DNA from: Pseudorhizobium endolithicum
Lineage (GTDB): Bacteria > Pseudomonadota > Alphaproteobacteria > Rhizobiales > Rhizobiaceae
Direction: 5' to 3'
Length of the DNA: 64,000 bases
NCBI RefSeq assembly: GCF_902153245.2
Contig: NZ_CABFWF030000014.1
Location: 248,001 to 312,000, forward strand
Part shown: positions 39,390 through 48,378 of the stretch, one piece after another
How positions within the stretch are numbered: position 1 is the first letter of the stretch
Layout of the letters: each line of letters begins with the position of its first letter
Program-made: the position numbers and the translations under genes
The notes under the pieces: generated by a model
Database searches by the model: none
What the model saw: the letters and a program-made list of their open reading frames with translations, nothing else
What the model was told of the DNA's origin: nothing

Positions 39390-42300
39390 TCACTTTGGAC
39401 GAAGCTCGGCAAGCGACCGGTCGAGGATCTCCTGCGAGAGCGGGATCACCTGGCCGGTTTCCGTGTAGGCCAGGAGGCAGCGGAACCGGTGCTGCGGGTA
39501 GAGCGGCGAGAGGATTTCCCGGTAGAGCGCGAGCTGGGCGCGATGGGCGAGGGGAGCATCCTCCTCCCGCTCCGGCGGCTGGCGGTTGGTCTTGTAGTCG
39601 AGAATGGTCACCTCATCCTCGCCGACCGCCATACGGTCGATGCGGCCCGAGATCGCATATTCCGTGCCGCCCAGCACCAGCGTGCCCATGATCGAAACCT
39701 CGGCGCGGCTGTGACCGGCAAAGACCGGCTGCAGATCCGGACAGGCGAGCACGGACAGGACGCATTCGGCAAGCGTTTCCCGCGCCTCCGCCGGCCAGAA
39801 CCGGGCCGCCCGTTCCGCATATCGCCGCGCCGCCTCGGATCTCTCCTCGGGCGGGAAATCCGGCAGCACCTGCAGCATTCGGTGCACCAGCCGCCCCTTC
39901 TGCAGAGAAAGACTGCCGGCGCCTTTTTCTGCAAACAGGGAGGAGCCGACCACCTGGTCGTCTGCCTCGTCTTCGATCATCGTGCCGGCGCCCGACGGGC
40001 TGAGCGGCCGGGGAAGGGACAGGGGTGGCGGCAGCGGTCTGCCGAGGGCGGGCGGAAGCGGAAGGGCCGCGCCTGGCTGCTCCTCTGCCTTACCTTCGGA
40101 TTTTGCCGTGCGGACGGCATCGGGAAGCCGCCAGCGGAAGCCGCCCCATTCCCCGTCCGGGCCGGAAAAGCGGGCGGCGCTGCAATGGTCGGGATGAGCG
40201 CAAAGCGCGTTCGCGATCATGCTGTTCCAGGTGTCGGGATTGGCATTCTTGCCGCGGTAGCCGCAGACGATCAGCCTGTCGGCCGCGCGTGTCATGCCGA
40301 CATAGAGGAGCCGCCGGTACTCCTCCTCCGTGGCCTGCTTCAGCCGGTCATCGTCAGCGGTCGTCACGGAATTGCGAAGGGACTTCGACGGCACCCAGAC
40401 CGGCACCTCGATCCCGTCCCGCGGCAGAAGGCGCAGTTTCGGCACATGCGACGGGATGAATGCCTTCGACCCGCTGTCGACGAGGAAGACGATCGGCGCC
40501 TCCAGCCCCTTGGAGGCGTGCACCGTCATGATCCGCACCTCATTGCGGCCGCTGTCCTGCTCGCGCTTGATCTCCGGCGATTCCATCTCGAGCGTCGATA
40601 CAAACGACTGAAGGCCGGGCAGCCCCTTGCCTTCGTGGTCGAGCGCGAAGGTCAGGAATTCGTCGAGAATGTCGCCCGCTTCCGAGCCGAGGCGCCCGAG
40701 AAACTTGCGCCGGCCGCCGAGTTGGCCGAGCACGCGGGCATAGAGATCGTGCGGGCTCATCTGCCGTGACAGCGACAGGAGTTGTTCCAGCTTCTCCTTG
40801 GCCGTTGCAAACCGCAGCGGTTGCTCGTCGGCCAGCCCGCGCAGGTGCTCCCATACGCCTGTTCGCTCCGGCCGAAGCGCCGCCACCTCGAAGACCTCTT
40901 CTTCGGAGAGATCGAAAAGCGGGCTCTTGAGCAGGGCGGCAAGCGAAAGGTCGTCCTGAGGCAGCACCAGGAATCGGCCCAGTGCCAGCAGGTCCTGCAC
41001 GGCGATGTGGCTTGTCAGTCGAAGCCGGTCGGCACCCGCCACGGAAATATTGCCGCGCCGCTTCAGCGCCCGGGTCAGGGCATTGACGAAGGCATCGCGC
41101 TTGCGAACCAGGACGAGCACGTCCCCTGGTTCGATCGGCCGCTCGACGCCTTTTTCGATGATCGTCTCGCGTCCGATCATCTCGCCGATCGAGTGGGCGA
41201 TGCGAGCTGCCAGGACGGCTGACGGCGCCTTGTCCGGCGTCGCGTCGAACGGAGCCGTCCAGTCGTCGCCGGCATCGGCCACGTCCGGCACCACCACGTC
41301 CCAAAGATCGACCGCGCCCGGATGACCGATCCGGTTCGAACGATGGACGATCGGCTCGTGGTCGGAGGTCAGGCCGCGGGCGTTCTCCGGCAGCGCGAAG
41401 ACCTGGTCGACGGCAGCTAGCACATCCGCGGTGGAACGGAAGGACAGCGGCAGGCGCACCGGATGGAAGTTCTGGCCGCTTGCCTCGACATCCTCCTTGG
41501 TTCGTGTTCGCTCCGCCGCAAAGCGTTCCGGCTCGGCGCCTTGGAAGGAATAGATCGACTGCTTCTCGTCGCCGACGGCGAAGATCGTCCGCCGCACCTC
41601 CCGGGCGCTGCGACCGGAATAGAAGTCTTCCGCCAGCGACTTTATGACAGACCACTGCACCGGACTCGTGTCCTGCGCCTCGTCGACGAGGATATGGTCG
41701 ATGCCCTGGTCGAGCTTGTAATGCACCCAGGCGCCGACGCCGTCGCGGGTGAGAAGATCGGCGGTCTTGGCGATCAGGTCTTCAAAATCGAGGAGGCTGC
41801 GCTGCTTCTTGAGGTCCTCGTAGTCGCCGTTCAGCCGGTCGGCCAGTGTCAGCGCGGCCATTGTTGCCTTGACCATGCGCATGATGCGCAGCCGGTCGCG
41901 GCAGGCGAGGACGTGGTTGCGGGCTAGGTCTACGGACTGCAGCAGCTCCGGAGCTGTTTTTGCCATTGCGCTGGAGATGAGACTGCGATCCGCCTTGACC
42001 GTGCCCTTCGCGGTCAGGAAAAGACTATCGAGTTGCTGTGCTCGGCCAAAGAGGTCGGGTGCGTTCGCTGCTGCTCTTAACCCGTAGGCGATCGAATGGA
42101 CCGTATCATTTCCCTTCTCGTCCGCGAGTTGCAGGTAAACGGCCAGAGCTCCGCCCGAGAGGCCGGGCAGCGGCCAGTATTCGGCGGCGATGCTCTCTTC
42201 CGTGGCGTCCTCCGGCAGACCCCAGGCAGCCCGCAGAACGCGATCGGCGCCTCCATGACCGGCCGCGTAGGCAACGAAACGGCGAAGGGCGGTGCGCCGG

Positions 42301-42938
42301 GCGATGATGTCGCCGAGCAGGTTCTCCAGCCCGAATTCGTCGCCAAGGTCCAGCACATGGGCAAATGCCTCGGCCAGCGCCGGATCGTCTTCCGCAGAGG
42401 TTGCGGTCAACAGCGAGCGGCGTGCCTCGGCAAGCAGGGCGGACGCGGAGCGATCGTCGAGCACCGAAAAGTGCCCCGCGACATTCGCCTCCAGCGGAAA
42501 TTGGTGTAGCAGGGCCTCGCAGAAGGCGTGGATCGTCTGGATCTTCAGCCCGCCGGGCGTTTCCAACGCTCTGGCGAACAGGCGCCGCGCCTGCGCAAGC
42601 TTCAGCGAATCCGGCTCCGCACCTTCGATCGCGGCAATCCGCTGCCTGAGTTCCTCGTCATCGAGGACGGCCCATTCCGCCAGGCGCTGAAAGACCCGGT
42701 TCGACATCTCGGATGCCGCGGCCTTGGTGTAGGTGAGGCAAAGGATGGAAGACGGACGGCATCCCGAAAGCAGCAGCCGGACCACGCGCTGCGTCAGCAC
42801 ATGGGTCTTGCCGGAGCCGGCATTGGCCGAGACCCAGGCAGAGCTGCCGGGATCGGAGGCCAGCGATTGCTGCACCGTCGTCCAGTCCAGCCAGTCGCGG
42901 GGATGACCGTCCTCCAACAGCGCCTCATTCATCGGCAT
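39390..42938 (-). CDS. addA: Helicase-nuclease AddA (double-strand break repair)
   Basis: The UvrD-type helicase and nuclease subunit of AddAB, which resects DNA ends for RecA loading. The product is about 1182 residues. Walker A SANAGSGKT is at about 37-45, and CLTYTKAAASEM, the DEAQDTSP Walker B, FAVGDEKQSIYSFQGA, TVHASKGLEAPIVFL and YVGMTRAADRLIVCGY are all helicase motifs in order. The C-terminal RecB-like nuclease site is ILDYKTNRQ at about 1112. ATGs at 42938 and 42932 are both possible; GAGGAAGG favours the first. The start lies inside the addB end. Confidence 0.96.
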   Translation of the reverse strand: MPMNEALLEDGHPRDWLDWTTVQQSLASDPGSSAWVSANAGSGKTHVLTQRVVRLLLSGCRPSSILCLTYTKAAASEMSNRVFQRLAEWAVLDDEELRQRIAAIEGAEPDSLKLAQARRLFARALETPGGLKIQTIHAFCEALLHQFPLEANVAGHFSVLDDRSASALLAEARRSLLTATSAEDDPALAEAFAHVLDLGDEFGLENLLGDIIARRTALRRFVAYAAGHGGADRVLRAAWGLPEDATEESIAAEYWPLPGLSGGALAVYLQLADEKGNDTVHSIAYGLRAAANAPDLFGRAQQLDSLFLTAKGTVKADRSLISSAMAKTAPELLQSVDLARNHVLACRDRLRIMRMVKATMAALTLADRLNGDYEDLKKQRSLLDFEDLIAKTADLLTRDGVGAWVHYKLDQGIDHILVDEAQDTSPVQWSVIKSLAEDFYSGRSAREVRRTIFAVGDEKQSIYSFQGAEPERFAAERTRTKEDVEASGQNFHPVRLPLSFRSTADVLAAVDQVFALPENARGLTSDHEPIVHRSNRIGHPGAVDLWDVVVPDVADAGDDWTAPFDATPDKAPSAVLAARIAHSIGEMIGRETIIEKGVERPIEPGDVLVLVRKRDAFVNALTRALKRRGNISVAGADRLRLTSHIAVQDLLALGRFLVLPQDDLSLAALLKSPLFDLSEEEVFEVAALRPERTGVWEHLRGLADEQPLRFATAKEKLEQLLSLSRQMSPHDLYARVLGQLGGRRKFLGRLGSEAGDILDEFLTFALDHEGKGLPGLQSFVSTLEMESPEIKREQDSGRNEVRIMTVHASKGLEAPIVFLVDSGSKAFIPSHVPKLRLLPRDGIEVPVWVPSKSLRNSVTTADDDRLKQATEEEYRRLLYVGMTRAADRLIVCGYRGKNANPDTWNSMIANALCAHPDHCSAARFSGPDGEWGGFRWRLPDAVRTAKSEGKAEEQPGAALPLPPALGRPLPPPLSLPRPLSPSGAGTMIEDEADDQVVGSSLFAEKGAGSLSLQKGRLVHRMLQVLPDFPPEERSEAARRYAERAARFWPAEARETLAECVLSVLACPDLQPVFAGHSRAEVSIMGTLVLGGTEYAISGRIDRMAVGEDEVTILDYKTNRQPPEREEDAPLAHRAQLALYREILSPLYPQHRFRCLLAYTETGQVIPLSQEILDRSLAELRPK

Positions 42939-45900
42939 CGCCTTCCTCGGCATCGGCCGTGGCCCATTCGGCGACACGGGCAAGGTGGTCGTAGTCGCCT
43001 CCGTAGTCGCTCTGCATGAAGGGCACGAGGCGCGAGGTGAAGCCGGCCTGGCCGCTGCGCAGGTGCATCACGAACTTCGTCAGCTGTTCCATGGATTCCT
43101 CGGCAAGGTCGATCGCCGACTTGCCGTTCTTCGCCGCTTCGTTGTTCACGCATTCGGGCTTGAACCGGTTGCCGGGCTTCAGCCGGACATAGAGAAGCTC
43201 GTCCGGCTCTAGGCTGCCGACGGACCGGAAGGCGCCCGCCCTCAAGGCCGCCGCTTCCAGCGCCAGTTGCGGGTCGAGAAGCGATCGCGCCTGGGAGCAG
43301 GTGGGGCTCGATCCCGTCTTGTAGTCGATGATCGTCGCTAGACCCGATCCCTTGACGTCGATCCGGTCCGCGATCCCTGTCAGCCGGATTCCGGCCCCAG
43401 GTATATCCCAGCCGGCGCTGCATTCGGTGACGGTTTTCCTGATGTCGGGCGCACGACGCGCCTCCCAATCGATGAAGGTCCGGCCGACCTCGACGAAGCG
43501 GGGCCGCCAGACCTGGTCGATATGCGGCGGCAGGTGCTCCGCATCGAACAGTTCATCGACGATCCGCTGCATCGCTTCCCGCGATGCCGGCGTGCCGGGA
43601 ATATGGCCCTCGCGGGTATAGCGGTCGATGATCGCGTGGTAGAGCGTACCGCGTTCGGCGGCGCCGGGGTCGGCGTTGAAGGGCGCAATCGGATCGAGCC
43701 TCAGGATCCGCCGTGCATAGATGGAATAGGGATCGCGACGCAGCCGCCCGACCTCGCTGAAGGAATATCTCGTCGGCTGCAGATCGGCGGGAGGTTTCGG
43801 AGCGGGGCGTTTCGCCGGCGCCTGGTTTTCACCGGCATCGACCTCGCTTGCCCACCGCCGATATAGGTCGCCCCGCGCCCGGAGTTGCTGTGCAAGATCC
43901 TCGCCCCCGAGAGCCAGAAGACGCTGCAGCCAGCGTGATGCGACTGTCGGGGTGGAGCCCTGTCGCAGGGAGCGCGAATAGATCAGGCGCCGCGTGCCGC
44001 TGGCCATGATGAAGTCGTGCGCAAGCTGCCCGATGCGGCGTTCCGGCGGCTCCAGTCCCATGTCCGTCTTCATCGTTCGCGAAAGGAACGGGTTATTGAC
44101 CGTCTGCCCAGGCCATGACCCCTCGTTCAAGCCGCCGAGGATCATCGTATCTACGGTCTGCAGTCGGGCTTCGAGCGTCCCGAAGATGAACACGCGCGGA
44201 TGGCTCAGCGAACGCGGCTTGACCGCCTCACCCGTGGCGAGCGCCTGCACGATATCGATCCACTGCGGCCCGTCCGCCTCCATCTGCCCATCGGCCCCGA
44301 TAACCTCGCCGAGGAGGGAGGAGAGCCGCTCTCCCGCTTCGCCGGACCAGAGGGAGGAGAGGTCGCCTCTCTCGTCGGCGCAGATGGCTTCCAGCGCATG
44401 TCCGGTGCGGGTTGCCCACTCGGACAGCGTCAGTTTCGCCGTCAATCCCCGTCCGTCCGGCCGGCGGGCGAGCAGTGCGCCCGCCAACGGTTCGACAGCC
44501 TCGCCCAGACGCTGCGCCAGGTCGAATGCCTGCGCGAAGGCAGCTTCTGGAAGTGACAGGCGCCATTCCGGCGGATGTCGGTCGTCACGTTCGGCCTCCC
44601 GCTGCTTCTCCAGAAGCGGTGCGAGGGCCGAGATGTCCATGTCGCCGCGGCCGCCCCGCAATGCTAGGAGTTCGAGCGCTTCCGCCGCCGGGCGGAGGGT
44701 CTCCCGTTCCATTCCCAGGCGCATCAGCGGATGTTTCAGGAGAGAGATGATGGCGACGGGATCACCGGGCCGCAACGTGGCTTCCAGGAGAAGCTGGATC
44801 AGCGTCCCCTGGGTGGTCGCGGAAAGCGGCGTGCCGGCCGTATCGTCCGCCGTGATTCCGAAGCGGGAAAGTTCTGCCGTCACGCGGCGGGCAAGTCCCC
44901 GGTCCGGAGTGATCAGCGCCGCCTGCGATTCGCCGCCGTCACGCCCCGGCGTCTCCAGCGCGAGGCGAAGGGCGATCGCGATCGCCACGGCTTCCTCGCG
45001 TTCGTTCGCGGCTTCGATAAGCGCGGCATCTCCGAATGCGGTACGCACGGCCTCCTTGTCGGCTTCCTCGCGCCAGCGGCCCCACTGGTCGGTCGCCGCC
45101 GAGGGCGTGAGCGCCTGCGACAGGGTCCGGTTCCGCAGGATGATGTCGGGGGCTGGAGGATCCAGGACCTCCACCTCGTCGCGCGGAACGCCCAGCTTGT
45201 GCAGCAGGCGTGACAGGCCGAACTGGGGATGGCTGCGGCTCGATGGGTCGATCCGTCCGTCGGATGCCTCGCCGCTCACCATTGCCCAATGGCCGTCCGG
45301 CATGTCGAGGTCGAGGCCGGGCAACACGACGGCTCCTTCAGGCAGGGCGGAGATCGCCGCGATCAGGTCTGCGGCGGCCGGCACGGAGCCGGTCGACCCG
45401 GCAACGATGACGGGTCCTTTGTGTTCGCGCTCCAAGATACGCCGCGCTTCGCCACGGAGGAGCGCCGCCTGATGGCGGGCCGGCGACGAGCGCCGCAATT
45501 CCTCGAGCCGTGCCGGCCAGAAGGCGCTGGCGATCTGCAGGAACTCGGCCGTGAGTTGCCACCACAGCGCATGCTCCGCGGTCTGCAGGTTCTTCAGGTC
45601 TCCCCAGTCGCGCTCCTCGGTCTCGACGGAATCGATGAGTTCGGCGAGGGAGCGGGCGAGCCAGATGGCATCGGCAGGGCTGGCCGGTGCAATAAGAGGC
45701 GAATCGGAGTGGATGTCGATCACCACCTGCGGCAGCCGGTTGCGCCAGGCGAGGATCAGGCGGCCTAGTTCCAGCAGCCTGGCCACGCCACCGATCGGTA
45801 TCGCGAGGTCCATTTCTTCAGGGGCTGCAAGATCGAAATAGCCGCTGTCATCGTCCGTTTCGCCAAGCGGACGGATGACCGGCAGGATGGCGGAACGTCC

Positions 45901-46110
45901 GCCCAGCAGATCCACGAATTCCGATCGCAACACGCGTGCCGAGCGCCGGGTTGGTACGAAGATGGTGACGTTGGCGAGCGAAAGCGGATCGCTTGGATCA
46001 TGGCGGAAGCCGGGACTGAGGCGACCATCGCAAAGTGCGGCGGCGACAGCCTTGAGGAACGGCGTCCCCGGAGGAATGGTGAGGATCCGCTTCTGCCGGC
46101 GGGCGTCCAT
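42925..46110 (-). CDS. addB: Double-strand break repair protein AddB (alphaproteobacterial type)
   Basis: Partner of AddA. The 1061-residue protein has an inactive-helicase-like N-terminal half (TIFVPTRRSARVLRSEF) and a C-terminal RecB-family nuclease domain with PTRYSFSEVGRLRRDPYSIYARRILRL and the catalytic TIIDYKTGSSP. It has no canonical Walker A. At the far C-terminus I see no cysteine cluster like the one that binds iron-sulfur in Bacillus AddB. The ATG at 46110 lies 2 bp after the murU-like stop. Confidence 0.94.
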   Translation of the reverse strand: MDARRQKRILTIPPGTPFLKAVAAALCDGRLSPGFRHDPSDPLSLANVTIFVPTRRSARVLRSEFVDLLGGRSAILPVIRPLGETDDDSGYFDLAAPEEMDLAIPIGGVARLLELGRLILAWRNRLPQVVIDIHSDSPLIAPASPADAIWLARSLAELIDSVETEERDWGDLKNLQTAEHALWWQLTAEFLQIASAFWPARLEELRRSSPARHQAALLRGEARRILEREHKGPVIVAGSTGSVPAAADLIAAISALPEGAVVLPGLDLDMPDGHWAMVSGEASDGRIDPSSRSHPQFGLSRLLHKLGVPRDEVEVLDPPAPDIILRNRTLSQALTPSAATDQWGRWREEADKEAVRTAFGDAALIEAANEREEAVAIAIALRLALETPGRDGGESQAALITPDRGLARRVTAELSRFGITADDTAGTPLSATTQGTLIQLLLEATLRPGDPVAIISLLKHPLMRLGMERETLRPAAEALELLALRGGRGDMDISALAPLLEKQREAERDDRHPPEWRLSLPEAAFAQAFDLAQRLGEAVEPLAGALLARRPDGRGLTAKLTLSEWATRTGHALEAICADERGDLSSLWSGEAGERLSSLLGEVIGADGQMEADGPQWIDIVQALATGEAVKPRSLSHPRVFIFGTLEARLQTVDTMILGGLNEGSWPGQTVNNPFLSRTMKTDMGLEPPERRIGQLAHDFIMASGTRRLIYSRSLRQGSTPTVASRWLQRLLALGGEDLAQQLRARGDLYRRWASEVDAGENQAPAKRPAPKPPADLQPTRYSFSEVGRLRRDPYSIYARRILRLDPIAPFNADPGAAERGTLYHAIIDRYTREGHIPGTPASREAMQRIVDELFDAEHLPPHIDQVWRPRFVEVGRTFIDWEARRAPDIRKTVTECSAGWDIPGAGIRLTGIADRIDVKGSGLATIIDYKTGSSPTCSQARSLLDPQLALEAAALRAGAFRSVGSLEPDELLYVRLKPGNRFKPECVNNEAAKNGKSAIDLAEESMEQLTKFVMHLRSGQAGFTSRLVPFMQSDYGGDYDHLARVAEWATADAEEGDADE

Positions 46111-46112
46111 CG

Positions 46113-46844
46113 TCAGGCCTCGGCGTGAAGGCGGGACAGCACCTCTTCCGCTTCGACGAGAGCGTCCGGCGTCCCGACCGTCAGCCAATGACCGTCCATG
46201 ACCAGGCCGAACAGCCTGCCGCGCGCGATGGCCCGGTCGAAATAGATATTCAGGTTGAACGCGTCATCATCCGGCGCGTCGTCGAAAAGAGCCGAGTGCA
46301 TTACGATCGCGCCCGCATAGACCAGCGGCAGGGAGCCATCGGTGTAGCGGCTGAGCCGGCCTTCGGCGTCAAGCTGGAAATCCTTCTTGCCGTTGTGACC
46401 GGTCGTCCGCTCCAACGGCACGCAGAGCAGTGCCATGTCCATTCCGGCCGGGTCGAAGAATGCTGCAAGCCTCTGCAGGTTGGTCGGCTGGTGTGGCGGC
46501 TCGCCCACCCAGAAGAGATCCGCGTTCATGACGAAGAGAAGACCGGGATCGAGCAGCTTGAGGCCCTTGGCCAGTCCGCCGCCGGAATTCATCAGCCGTT
46601 CGCGTTCGTCCGAGATCACCACGTGGAGCCGGGCGTAACGGTCGAGATGCGCCTCCATCTGCTCCGCGAAATGGTGGACGTTCACCACCGCGCGGCGGAC
46701 GCCGGCGTCGGCGAGCGCGTCCAGCGCATAGTCGATCATCGGCTTTCCGGCCACGCGCACCAGAGGCTTGGGGATTGTATCGGTGATCGGTCGCAGGCGG
46801 GTGCCGAGACCCGCTGCCAGCACCATAGCCTGGGTGATCTTCAT
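46113..46844 (-). CDS. murU: N-acetylmuramate-1-phosphate uridylyltransferase (MurU-type nucleotidyltransferase)
   Basis: Probably makes UDP-MurNAc from MurNAc-1-phosphate in peptidoglycan recycling. The 243-residue protein has the sugar-nucleotidyltransferase signature AMVLAAGLGTRLRPITDTIPKPLVRVAGKPMIDYAL, with the G-x-G-T-R-x-R-P pattern and the catalytic lysine, and VMNADLFW for metal binding. The adjacent upstream gene encodes the AmgK-type kinase that would produce its substrate. The MurU name therefore rests on sequence and on that pairing; the mannose-1-phosphate guanylyltransferase-like reading is the main alternative. Confidence 0.88.
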   Translation of the reverse strand: MKITQAMVLAAGLGTRLRPITDTIPKPLVRVAGKPMIDYALDALADAGVRRAVVNVHHFAEQMEAHLDRYARLHVVISDERERLMNSGGGLAKGLKLLDPGLLFVMNADLFWVGEPPHQPTNLQRLAAFFDPAGMDMALLCVPLERTTGHNGKKDFQLDAEGRLSRYTDGSLPLVYAGAIVMHSALFDDAPDDDAFNLNIYFDRAIARGRLFGLVMDGHWLTVGTPDALVEAEEVLSRLHAEA

Positions 46845-46866
46845 GTCCTGCTTTCTAAAGCAGCAC

Positions 46867-48378
46867 TCATGATTCGGGTAGTTCTATTCCCGCCGCGATG
46901 CACCAGGCGCGCAACGGCCTCAGCGATTCGTGGCGGAGCGCCGAGGATAGGTACGAAAGCGTCCGCGGCATATGCTTCATATAGGCCGGCTTGCCGTCGC
47001 GCTGCATCAGCCGCACCCAGAGACCCGCGAGCTTGCAGTTGCGCTGTGCCGACATGATGGCAAAGGCCTTCAGGAAGGCAGGTTCGTCGAACGCACCCAA
47101 GGCACGCCGGAGGGCGACGTAGTCGCGCATCATCTGGTCGGCGAGGCGAGGGGGAATGTCGACCCGCGCGTCCTGGACAAGCGAAGCGAGGTCATAGGCT
47201 GTGGGGCCGATCATCGCGTCCTGGAAGTCGATGATGCCGATGCGCCGAACACCTGATTCCTGCGAACGCCAGATGATGTTGGGCGAATGGAAGTCACGCA
47301 GGAGAAGGTTCTTCTCAGCGCCCGCCAGATCTGCGATCAGCCCGTCCCATATGCGCAGATAGGATTGCCGCTCCTCGTCGGCCGGCTGGCTTCCCCGCTT
47401 CCAGGGAAGGTGCCAGTCGAGCAGGAGTCGGGCTTCCATCTTCATCGCGGTCGGATCGAAGTCCGGGATGTGGTGGACGTGATCGTCGTCGATGGCAAGG
47501 TTCTGCCGCATCGGGTGGCTGTGCAGATAGCCGAGGCAGACCACGGCCTCGCGGTAACGCTCGTCGATAGGGCGGCCCTCGTCATCGAGAACCCCTTCGA
47601 TGCCGAGGTTTTCGAGGAGGACAATGCCTTGTTCGTAATCGACCTGCAGGACCTCCGGAGCGGCGAGGTTTATCTCCCTCAGGTAGCGCGAGATAGCCAC
47701 GAAGGGATAGGCATTCTCCGCGAGATGCGCCACCTTGGGGTAGGGCTTGCCGTCCAGCACCGGTGGGCCGTCCGGCTGGCGCGGCCAATCCATCAGGATG
47801 AGTTCTTCGCCCTCACGAGTGGCCACCCTTTCATAGGCCCGGACCGAAGCGTCGCCGGTGAGATAACGGCGCCTGGCGCCGCCATACCCCCAGCGGTCCA
47901 GGCTATCACGGATGGCCAGCGACCGCCGGATGCGCTTGGTGCCAGCTTCCGGTCCCGTCAGCGTCGCAAGGCGGCCGTCCGCCCGGTGTTCCAGACGCAG
48001 GGTGATCCGGGAAGCGGGCAGCAGTTCGTGGGCCATCTCCGGCCATTCCACAAGGCAGATGCCCGAAGCCAGCGCCTCGTCAAAACCCAGTTCGTCGAGT
48101 TCGGAGGAATCGCCGAGGCGGTACAGATCGAAATGCGATACCGGGATACGCAGGCCGTAGGATTGGACCAGAGTAAACGTGGGCGAGGGAACCTCCAGCC
48201 CGTCGTCGTCCGCAACGGCACGCAGCAGGCTGCGGGCAAGGGTGGATTTGCCCGCACCGAGATCGCCGGAAAGCGCAAGACAGTCACCCGGCCGCAACGC
48301 GAGGGCAAGATCCTCGCCCAGTTGTATGGTCGCTGCCTCATCCGGCAGCGGGATGACGATCGGCCGGCTGTCGGTCAT
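46867..48378 (-). CDS. TsaE-AmgK fusion: tRNA t6A ATPase plus anhydro-sugar/amino-sugar kinase
   Basis: The 503-residue protein joins two unrelated functions. Residues 1-155 are TsaE, the ATPase of the tRNA threonylcarbamoyladenosine complex, with the P-loop GDLGAGKST at 38-46 and SPTFTLVQSY. Residues about 160-503 are an aminoglycoside-phosphotransferase-fold kinase of the AmgK type, with RRYLTGDASVRAYERV, the catalytic LLRDFHSPNI (D362) and IGIIDFQDAM (metal aspartate). AmgK phosphorylates MurNAc/GlcNAc at C1, and MurU lies next door. The start overlaps the divL-type stop by 4 bp. Similar fusions occur across alphaproteobacteria. Confidence 0.92.
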   Translation of the reverse strand: MTDSRPIVIPLPDEAATIQLGEDLALALRPGDCLALSGDLGAGKSTLARSLLRAVADDDGLEVPSPTFTLVQSYGLRIPVSHFDLYRLGDSSELDELGFDEALASGICLVEWPEMAHELLPASRITLRLEHRADGRLATLTGPEAGTKRIRRSLAIRDSLDRWGYGGARRRYLTGDASVRAYERVATREGEELILMDWPRQPDGPPVLDGKPYPKVAHLAENAYPFVAISRYLREINLAAPEVLQVDYEQGIVLLENLGIEGVLDDEGRPIDERYREAVVCLGYLHSHPMRQNLAIDDDHVHHIPDFDPTAMKMEARLLLDWHLPWKRGSQPADEERQSYLRIWDGLIADLAGAEKNLLLRDFHSPNIIWRSQESGVRRIGIIDFQDAMIGPTAYDLASLVQDARVDIPPRLADQMMRDYVALRRALGAFDEPAFLKAFAIMSAQRNCKLAGLWVRLMQRDGKPAYMKHMPRTLSYLSSALRHESLRPLRAWCIAAGIELPES

